From: Ophioderma brevispina | Lineage: Eukaryota; Echinodermata; Ophiuroidea; Amphilepidida; Ophiodermatidae | DNA: 64,000 nucleotides | Assembly (NCBI GenBank): GCA_023653785.1 | Contig: JAMKCH010022285.1 | Coordinates: 1-64,000, forward strand | Reading direction: 5' to 3' | Part shown: positions 56,290 to 64,000 of the stretch, in pieces | How positions within the stretch are numbered: position 1 is the stretch's first letter | Layout of the letters: each line of letters starts with the position of its first letter | The notes under the pieces: model-generated | Told to the model about the DNA's origin: nothing | The model's input: only the letters and a program-made list of their open reading frames with translations | The model's database searches: none | Made by a program: the position numbers and the translations under genes

Positions 56290-56760
56290 TGGCTCCCCTA
56301 GATATGGCGCCTTATACCAAAACAAAAATCCCGGGTTCGAATCCCGGTGGGGTCACTTGCTGGGATTCACTCGGGTGACTCATTCTGGATTTATCTGTAT
56401 ACGAGCGATTGATTAAATACAGATACGTCTCTCCATGGTTCACTGGGAATTGGGCCCAATATTGAATCATGAAAAGATCCCGTCTTGGAGGGGACGTTAA
56501 GCCGTCGGGTCCCGTGTACAGAGAGCAAAAGCTGTACATGTTAACGGTCAGTCAGTGTTTAGAATACGAGTCGGGTGTAAACCACTCCGACTGTTCCCAA
56601 ATCCGCCCCCAGTTTAAAAAAAAAACGAGGGGTCATGTTTAGGAGCGTCCGTATCCTGGGTACACGCGGCCCCGGATCAGCTTACACAGTGAACAAATCC
56701 TGACAACCACCACAAGCCATTACGACATGACTTGGGGGAACGAACGAAACGAACGAACCC
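56290..56760 (+). mobile_element. Full-length tRNA-derived SINE with (GAAC)n-type tail
   Basis: The head has a clear T-arm/B-box CCCGGGTTCGAATCCCGG (56329-56346). The central domain has AAAAGATCCCGTCTTGG, GGGGACGTTAAGCCGTCGG, GTCCCGTGTACAGAG. A 3' part (ACCACTCCGACTGTTCCC) is followed by tail AACGAACGAAACGAACGAAC. The central domain resembles the deeply conserved SINE domains described in metazoans (Nin/Deu type); which one cannot be settled by eye. Confidence 0.8.
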
Positions 56761-56948
56761 TATTTAAAATATTTCCAAAATTTGATAAACAAGTGGGGGG
56801 GGGGGGGGGTAAATCCCCTTAGCTCTCCCTTCTGTGTGATACATGGAAGGGAGTAGAGGGAATGGAAGCATTTGTGAAAAAAGAGGAGGGAAAGTGATAG
56901 CGACCCACAAATTGACAGACATACAGACAGACAGACAGACAAGCACAG

Positions 56949-57180
56949 CGCGGCCCTTTTATGGCAAAAGGGTAACTTGAGTTACGCCCTTTTGGCCTTG
57001 AAAGAAGGCCACCCTGAAAACCAACGCTTATGGGATAGATTTTTTCTTTTTTTTTCAATGTTTGAGCCTAGTAATTCTCTAAAATTATTTTTACAAAAAA
57101 GATGTATCCCATAATGCATTTTTTTGCAGGACAACCCTTTTCATCGAGTTACGCCCTTTGCCATAAAAGGGCCGAGCACA
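56949..57180. mobile_element. 232-bp MITE with perfect 8-bp target duplication
   Basis: AAGCACAG at 56941-56948 and 57181-57188. Arms: GGCCCTTTTATGGCAAAAGG then GTAACTTGA (left); the right mirror is TCGAGTTACGCCC, TTTGCCATAAAAGGGCC. A second inverted pair inside (GAGTTACGCCC near both arms) strengthens folding. The 8-bp duplication suggests a hAT-type transposase. It follows an (ACAG)n microsatellite at 56916-56942. Confidence 0.85.
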
Positions 57181-57249
57181 AAGCACAGATGCAGATATTG
57201 GAGCATGGACAGAGAGAGAGACGATGAAAGATACAACAGAACAAATTAA

Positions 57250-57876
57250 AGGATGCTATGTTCGGATTTTGTTCTCTACTTGTAGAGAGCCTACCCCCTT
57301 GACATTGTCCCATCAAAAACGTGGGGAAAACTAACTTGCGGTTTGATGGTAGAAGCATGATGCTATTGCAAATGCCTATTCAATACTGTGCGAAAGATTG
57401 ATGGTGAACCATTAAATCAGCAGGGTTTTTTTGATTTATCTTGGGAATGAAAATGAATTGAGGGCTCAAATTTCAGGACGAACAATGAGAAAAAATAGGG
57501 CCTTGCATCTGTATCAAAATCAATAATACTTCTGGATAAATCAGGGGGTCCCAAAGGGGAACGGGTTGGCGTAGCGTATTTTCCCTGCCTTTCACAATGA
57601 GGTCTCGGGATTCAATCCCCGGGCAGGGGCTGTTCTCGGTTGCTTTAGGTGATTTGGTTTCTCGATCCCTAACTCGTTCCCGCAGGTTTTCTCTGGTACT
57701 ACGGTTTCTCCTGCTTTTAAAATCGAGCTTCTTGGCATATAATCTGTTCTGGTATTATGGATGTGCTGAGCGCCTTTCATGGTGCGGCACAGCGCCTTGA
57801 GCACTTACGGGATTATGTCGCGCGTTAAATACCCATTATATTATTATTATTATTATTAAGCCGATCGGAAGATGCA
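57250..57876 (-). mobile_element. TTAA MITE family E, copy E3, inverted, containing a SINE
   Basis: Minus-orientation E: TTAA (57246-57249), AGGATGCTATGTTCGGATTT, then the full body (TTTGATGGTAGAAGCATG, ATTTCAGGACGAACAATG, GGGGTCCCAAAG). After the SINE the last terminus resumes as CGATCGGAAGATGCACCT, followed by GTAA (a mutated TTAA). Confidence 0.9.
57557..57857 (+). mobile_element. tRNA-derived SINE inserted in E3
   Basis: Head with B-box-like GGGATTCAATCCC. Body CGGTTGCTTTAGGTGATTTG, GGTTTCTCGATCCC, CGCAGGTTTTCTC, TTTAAAATCGAGCTTCTTGG, GCACAGCGCCTTGAGCAC. 3' end GGGATTATGTCGCGCGTTAA and an (ATT)n tail (57838-57855). It is the fullest of the three copies in the window. Flanks are both family E, so the insertion point is exact to a few bases. 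Confidence 0.9.
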
Positions 57877-58079
57877 CCTGTAAATATTATTCCCTCATTG
57901 CATGCATGGTTTCATTGGTTTCACCATCTGTGTGGAGAGCAGCAATGTGAATAACATTTTCGCAAGAGTTCATTTCTCTCTTAATACAAAACCATTGACC
58001 TTGCAAGAGGTGGGGGCATTTTGTAAGTAACCATCCTTGTATGCTTATTCTGGACTGGCAAAAAGTTACATATACATAA

Positions 58080-59186
58080 AGTACGTACATACGTCATAAT
58101 TTCCCACAATGCAATGCAACGTTTAAAGAAAACATAGGTTTAAACATTTCACCCGGGGACAGTTTATTTTACAGGTCTGAAGCTGCAATCTCACTTCATA
58201 CCAGTTTTAAGCTTCGTATTTTGACCAAATTTATGTGCGGATTTTTATATTTTGTTTTCAAAATAAAAGATATTAATTAATTAGAAATTGATAAGACGTC
58301 AGCAGTGATATTTTCAATCATTAAAATTTTGCACTAGAATTTGTTACAATGTTGTTGGCATTAGTTCTGAAAATTAGTATCTTTCTGTCTCAAGACTGAG
58401 ACTGAGGAATCCCGAGAGGATTTATAGAATTCTTTTGTATTCTTTATAATTTGGTGACGGATGTACGTACTTGTACGTATACGTCAAGTCGTATTGTCTG
58501 CACGTTTGCTCCAATGCCAGTTCGAGACTCTGCTTGCAAATGGTGAACCATGCCAAGGGGAAATAAGTTTGAAAACTGAGTGGAATGAGAAAAGTGCAGT
58601 TGGTAGAGAGGTACTCTAAGTACGTACATACGTCATAATTTCCCACAATGCAATGCAACTTTTTAAAGAAATACATAAGGTTTTAACATTGCACCCCGGG
58701 ACAGTTTATTTTTACAGTTCTGAAGCTGCAATCTTCACTACATACAGTTTTAAAGCTTATCGACAAAATGTATGTGCGGATTTTTGATATCTTTTTTTTC
58801 AAATAAAAGATATTAATTAATTAAGAAAATTGATAAGACGTCAGCAGTGATATTTTTTTCAATAATTAAATTTTGACACATGAAATCAAAATTTTGACAC
58901 ATAGAATTTGTTTATAATGTTGTTTGGCATTAGTTCTGAAATTAGTATCCTTTCTCGTCTCAAGACTGAGAATCCCGAGAGGATTTTATAGAATTCTTTT
59001 GTATTTCTTTATAATTTGGTGACGTGCGTACGTACTTGTACGTATACGTACAAGTACGCTATTGTCTGCACTGTTTGCTCCAATGCCAGTTCGAGACTCT
59101 GCTTGCAAATGGTGAACCATGCCAAGGGGAAATAAGTTTGAAAACTGAGTGGAATGAGAAAAGTGCAGTTGGTAGAGAGGTACTCT
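58080..59186 (+). repeat. Tandem duplication, two units of 538 and 568 bp
   Basis: Unit 1 58080-58617 and unit 2 58619-59186 share start AGTACGTACATACGTC and end GGTAGAGAGGTACTCT, with about 90% identity by eye. Unit 2 holds a perfect 28-bp palindrome at 59031-59058 (half-site CGTACTTGTACGTA) that is broken in unit 1. The open frames on the minus strand repeat in both units and lack any domain. Confidence 0.92.
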
Positions 59187-59266
59187 GAAAGGAAAACAAA
59201 ATTGTGAAATAATTTTAAAAGGGGGAGCAAACAAAAATGAAAGCTGTGGATCATGTCAATGCTTAA

Positions 59267-59601
59267 AGGTGCATGCTCCAATCGTCTTTGGGACCCCCTG
59301 ATTTACCCGGAAGTAGTATCAATTTTGATATCAGATGAAAGGCTGTATTTTTCTTATTGTCTTCCTGAAATTTGAGCCCTCAAATCTATTTCATTCCCAA
59401 GATATGCACAAAAAACCGCTGTTTTAGTGGTTAACCATCAATATTAGCACAGTATTAAATAGGGCTTTGCAACATGCATTATTGCATCTACCATCAAAAC
59501 CGCAAGTCTGTTTCCCACAGTACTTGATGGGGTGTATGTGCAAGTGCCAGGCTCTCATATCAAGTAGAGAACACAATACAAATAAATCGGAACAACCACC
59601 T
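59267..59601 (+). mobile_element. TTAA MITE family E, copy E4 (intact reference copy)
   Basis: 335 bp with perfect TTAA on both sides (59263-59266, 59602-59605). Left end AGGTGCATGCTCCAATCG; right-end inverse AGGTGGTTGTTCCGATTT. The uninterrupted copy in the window, used to interpret E1, E2, E3 and E5. Confidence 0.93.
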
Positions 59602-59605
59602 TTAA

Positions 59606-60687
59606 TTGTGTTGAAGAAATGGCTTAATCTTGTATTCATGATTAAACTTGCATAACAGTTTACTTCAGGAGCAATGCTTTGTTTTATCTCCAAATTAGAT
59701 GTGAAATTGACTAGTAGATGTTCAGTTCCTTAATTAAACAAAACATTTAAACTGAAAAAGGAGGCAAGAGTAATTGCTTTGAGGTTGGTCACTTATAATT
59801 CAAGCATTTCCTGTCTGTTTCACCACTTGCAGCAACCACTTAAGCTTTGCATTGCCATGCCGACGATATACATACAATTCTGCTACATGTCCAATCAAAT
59901 TCCGCTGACATCCTCGCAATAATGTAATCTTTCTCCAGGGGAAGACTATGTAATGGACCTCTGCTATTCCGAGGAAGCAGCGCTAGCCCATGGCACTACA
60001 GATTGTCGAAATTACATGGCTCTAATAAAATACTCCCATAAATATTTTGACAGCGTGTAGATTTTGGCTTCAATGCATGCATCCCCAAAGGCTGACATTG
60101 CAGAAGAACATACAGATTCACCCATCAATTTTGCATAAATTCAATTCTGGCAACTTTTTTTGGCGAGAGTATCGCTGACGTTGATCAAGTTTCTTCGTAT
60201 GCCTTCCTGACTTTCTTAAAGGTGACATTCAGGTATAATCCAATTTTATGTGACAGTATTCAGTTTCAAACAAAATTGTGTACCCTTCGAGGGAGGAAAT
60301 CACAGCAATCATTTTTGGGTTTCTACGCTTGCTAAACAAGGTGAGGCAGGAAGATGTTTTGAAATACGATATCAAAATCAAAGTTGTCAAAATTGTTCAA
60401 AGTCTTACTTTCATAGGGGCATAGTTATTGAGTTCCTGTCTACAACACTTGGTCTGTCGACATGTTGTGATGTTTAGTATTGACTTATAGGTGCAACACA
60501 GGTTGCCTTGCAAAAGTTGTTGCATTTACAACTTCCAGCATTTTCTCCTACAACTGAAGTAAAAACAGGTTATTTGGCATAAATTTTCATATAAATTTAC
60601 AGAAAATCCTGTAGATCTACAGATAAATTTTCAGTGTGAATCTTTTTTTCTACTGCATCTACAAATACAGGAGTCTGTGGAAATAAA
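59606..60687. other. No gene seen
   Basis: AT-rich; one TTAA,AGGTGACATTCAGG motif at about 60218 lacks a partner end. Confidence 0.4.
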
Positions 60688-61029
60688 AGCCGACTCAGAA
60701 ATTTCCTAATGAGGGCGCACTCATTTTTCAAACAAATCGTGTTTTTTGCATATACATAACGCTTGTCCATATACTAATCACTGTACGAAATAACTAAGCT
60801 CAAATCGAAGTCCTTCATGAAGAAAATCACGACTTTGTTAGAAAATTCCGGATCCGGAATTTTTTATGGGACTGTAATACTGTGCATAAATGTTTACTGC
60901 ATGAAAACGGAAAATCCGATTTATATCTTACTTTGGAATTGAGCATATTAGGTAACTATCTATAGTTCTAGGTGACTATTTTTTATTACTACACAAAAAA
61001 TATATATTTCAAAATCTCTGAATCAGCCT
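60688..61029 (+). mobile_element. TTAA MITE family C, copy C4
   Basis: 342 bp. Left AGCCGACTCAGAAATTT, right AAAATCTCTGAATCAGCCT. The right TTAA (61030-61033) is also the left TTAA of B2; the left flank is decayed (TAAA). Confidence 0.88.
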
Positions 61030-61033
61030 TTAA

Positions 61034-61678
61034 AGTGACAGGAGGAGATTTGTTTGAGAACACAGATTTCTCATAAGTTGCTCTTGATCAGTTGTAGACC
61101 ACATACCAAGAACGTTACGAAGGTGTATTGGACAAACAAGTACAAAAGATAACCGCAAAGTTTGTTTTGAACTTGCCCGCTATCATGATTGTCCCTATAG
61201 AAAACCATGATGGCCATGTTTTGATTTTCTGCCGTGCACAACAAAAAATTAAAAAAAATACTGCAAGTAAACTTGCGTCATCCCCCTGGCCAGATGGCAG
61301 TCTGGAACATGACCTCAGATGGCCTTTGACCTTTGTCCATGACCTTTGACATCATCCACATAAGAAGGAACCCCTATTGCACCTTAACCCCAAGTCTGGT
61401 TTAAATCGGACTTAAACTTTTCAAAGGAGATGCAAAAAAAAACGAAAACCTAACCAAACTGGAACACACACATATGGACATTCGCACCCTCGCAATATCC
61501 CCCTCTGCTTTTCAAGCCAGGGGGATAAAAATCATCATCTTATTACATACAGAAGGCATTTTCAGCTTATTCACTTCAGGTGTGGTCTAATACATTGGTA
61601 AGCATTCCAAATATACAAAAAACCTGGTTTGGGAAAAAATTGGGGTGATTCTTTCTGGAAATGTCCTCATGCCTCTCT
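61034..61678 (+). mobile_element. TTAA MITE family B, copy B2, abutting C4, with an insertion
   Basis: 645 bp between TTAA at 61030-61033 and 61679-61682. Ends AGTGACAGGAGGAGATTT and GAAATGTCCTCATGCCTCT. The first ~200 and last ~155 bp match B1; the middle ~265 bp is an insertion described separately. Confidence 0.9.
61280..61526. mobile_element. Possible inverted-repeat insertion in B2
   Basis: Absent from B1. ATCCCCCTGGC at 61280-61290 is mirrored exactly by GCCAGGGGGAT at 61516-61526. The inside has three spaced TGACCTTTG-like motifs and no frame. The exact break in B sequence is a few bases outside these arms on the left, so the edge is approximate. Confidence 0.6.
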
Positions 61679-61682
61679 TTAA

Positions 61683-63609
61683 GGGTCCTTCTTGCAGCAA
61701 TATGACTGAATTGATGCATTGAAAACATCGGGATCATCAACCTTGTCAATGACAACCATATATAAAATTGCCCAATTCTCTCTGATCTGAAACAGTTCTC
61801 ATGAATAATTCATGACTCTGTTGAATACCATGCTGTGTCCTATCCTATATTTTGAAACTAAAGCTGTCATAGCATATCAGATCACGTTCTACACCAACTT
61901 TATGAAATTTGAACAATATCTATCTGCCCAGCATTAGAGTTTGCCAAATTCTGTTCCATGTGATATGACACGATAGATACATGGCAGAGGCTAAGAACAA
62001 TACCTTTATTCTCTAAATATTACACAGCAATTCATTTCAGTAAGATTTGAAACATCTCGGTAATGGTTATTACAAGAATAATTTGTTTTTGAAAACTATT
62101 TAATTTGAGTATAGAAGATCAACTTGGCCCCTTTTGGAGTACATATGTTAGGATTTAGTTGTTGGTCAGAAACTTGAGCAAAAATTTAAGATCAAATATG
62201 GTGAAGGAGTTAAATTTAGAATGGACAGACATAGGATTTAGATGATTTTTGGCAACAAAAAAAATGCTATCACTCAGTCTGATCTCCTAAAGGTATAAGG
62301 GAGGACATTGTTTCATCTCTGCTCTAAAGGGGTTAAACCAGAAGCCTTCATGCAAACCCTGCTCATGTTTATATAGTTGAGATGAATATTTGGACATGTT
62401 ATTTGTTTAAACTCTAACCCTCTAAAACCTTTAACCCTTTATTTCATCTGCGCCACCACCAGAAGAAAGATCTGGAAGCATTAGTGTTTAATTCAATTAA
62501 CCCCAGGACTTTGGTCAATGCTAAATCTAATTAACAGCAGCATTTTGTAACTGTAGAATGGAATCCCAAAGGCATGTTATCAATAGGTTGGGACAAAAAA
62601 GGGACAAAACCAACTTACTATAGCAGTAGATTTTATACATTTTTGCCGGCATTTTTGTGACAATGTAGACATTGGTCATTGCAATGGAAAAGCTAAGAAG
62701 TACTTAAGGTGAGAGAACCAATCGACAACCTTGTCCTACCACTTTACTCCATCAAATTTTTGGTATCAGAAGAAAGTTGATATTTTTCTCACTCCAGTAA
62801 AAAAAAAATAATTGAGGCCCAAGATTTTGATGTTTTGAACAAAAACTTCTCCAAATGTGGTCAATTTTTTTACATTGAATAAGGCTTGGCTGATAAAGAT
62901 AATAAAAGTTTTGAGGAAATATGGCAAGTTTGTGTTAAATTTGGCCCAAAACCTGTATCTCTGGTATATCTATGGGTCCCTTCTTTAGCAGAAATTGGTA
63001 TAGAATGTGGATCCTACTTCCAGACTCTCAGAGGCACGTCCCTACTCAACCAAACTTGAGACCCCCCCCCCCAAATGGGTTGATGACAGTTGGGCCATAG
63101 TTTCCCCCAAAACAAAAGAGATAAGAAAATTAAAACAGAAAAAACAAGATCCAATGTAATGAGACATGCAAGCTGCTTTCAAACAGTGAAGTGATCACAG
63201 TATGATGTTTCAGTGTTTTAATATTGATTTTGTCTCTGCTACACACTCTTTAATGCCCAAGTTTCCTATAATCATTGTTGACAGTGCACTGGCAATCAAG
63301 AGCTATTAATGAGACTAATGAGAATTTAGTTACTTTACAATATGACATGTGTTTCTTAATTCACCATAATAAGCTGTGTATTGAGTAATGGTGTGTCAGG
63401 ATTTTGTGACAACAGAATTTATTACATCTGATGTACCATTACCTAGAATTAAAATGCAAAACAGGACTTAGCAACATTTTGATTAGTGAAAAAGACAGGG
63501 TAACTTAAGGTTGGCTGTTTAGGTCTCGTCTCATCAACTGAATATGGAGCCAATTGTCGCTTTCAATGGCTATACATTCTGCACTGGTGCAATGTTACTG
63601 CTGATGTGA
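61683..63609. other. No gene seen
   Basis: 62757-62880 is similar to 38457-38580. The rest is AT-rich and unrecognised. Confidence 0.4.
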
Positions 63610-63613
63610 TTAA

Positions 63614-64000
63614 AGGGGCATTTCATGATCCAAAACCTCATCCACCCGGCTTAAAAAAGTTGAGATTTTTATATCATCTGAACCGTTAGCCTTAGTAATC
63701 CATGTGTACCTATTCTTTTATGCGAATTCGATCGTATATGTAAGAAATTCACAATTTTGTATTTTCTGTCTGTAAACAAACAGAAGTTACAGCACAGTGG
63801 CATATGGAACCTTGGGAAAACAAGCAATTGCTCATAACACAAAACTGCAAGATTGGAATCAACTCAAATTTTGTGAATAAGCTTTTCTCAAGGATGTCTA
63901 GTGAACAATGAATAAAACAGAAGATGCTGGAATCACAAAATACACCTATTATCGTAATCGTCCTATCTTGAGACGGGGTGGGAGGCTATAACAGCAGCTT
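63614..64000 (+). mobile_element. Possible left part of a further TTAA MITE, cut by window end
   Basis: TTAA at 63610-63613 followed by AGGGGCATTTCATGATCC, of the same AGG-start form as the other families. No right end occurs before the window ends, so this is tentative. Confidence 0.35.

Noticed and set aside
56290..56360. Genuine tRNA gene at the strong T-arm
   Set aside because: The T-arm is good, but D-arm and acceptor stem are missing and a SINE body and tail follow.

Overview
This window reads as non-coding, repeat-dense DNA from a eukaryote, most likely a marine invertebrate. The phylum cannot be fixed from the sequence. Reasons: it is AT-rich with no bacterial gene organisation; it carries tRNA-derived SINEs with A and B boxes and simple-repeat tails, a LINE with a YADD reverse transcriptase motif, a Penelope-like RT remnant, dozens of short inverted-repeat DNA transposons (MITEs), satellites and long microsatellites. 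No host protein-coding gene can be called with confidence. Two short stretches (24398-24721 minus, 30448-30652 plus) could be exons. Nearly all other open frames are chance frames inside repeats.

Layout. 1-6.1 kb: TTAA-flanked MITEs (families A, B, D, E, one nested in another), a 574-bp inverted-repeat element and a 310-bp element with a tRNA-like core and a 9-bp target duplication. 7.2-9.1 kb: first copy of a large element bounded by CCTAGGCGAAA-type termini and filled with CCATGG palindromes; the second copy lies at 45.95-48.19 kb. 9.6-14.6 kb: a minus-strand SINE, a decayed LINE and two family C MITEs. 14.8-19.0 kb: a tandem array of units of about 1.3 kb rich in poly-C, broken by an inverted-repeat element with a tRNA-like core. 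20-23 kb: a family E MITE and a Penelope-like RT remnant. 26.4-28.3 kb: two long near-perfect palindromes and a hAT-like MITE with a perfect 8-bp target duplication. 29-36 kb: SINE heads, a poly-G element and a 0.5-kb sequence duplicated 1.83 kb apart. 38.3-40.8 kb: a family E MITE carrying two other MITEs, then families C and D. 41.6-43.1 kb: a GAT/GGA microsatellite of about 1.4 kb interrupted by a MITE. 51.2-54.9 kb: a MITE, a satellite of about 170 bp and a GC-richer array. 56.2-61.7 kb: SINEs, a family E MITE containing a SINE, a tandem duplication of about 0.55 kb, and family C and B MITEs abutting at one shared TTAA.

The strongest pattern is that five MITE families with different bodies share one terminal plan: TTAA target, then AG, then ATTT at positions 15-18 of the terminus. 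This suggests a single transposase, probably of the TTAA-targeting (piggyBac-like) kind, mobilises all of them. A second pattern is that three unrelated inverted-repeat elements each enclose a tRNA-like (pol III promoter-like) sequence. Repeat copies differ by many one-base insertions and deletions, so either age or uncorrected sequencing error limits any reading-frame argument here.
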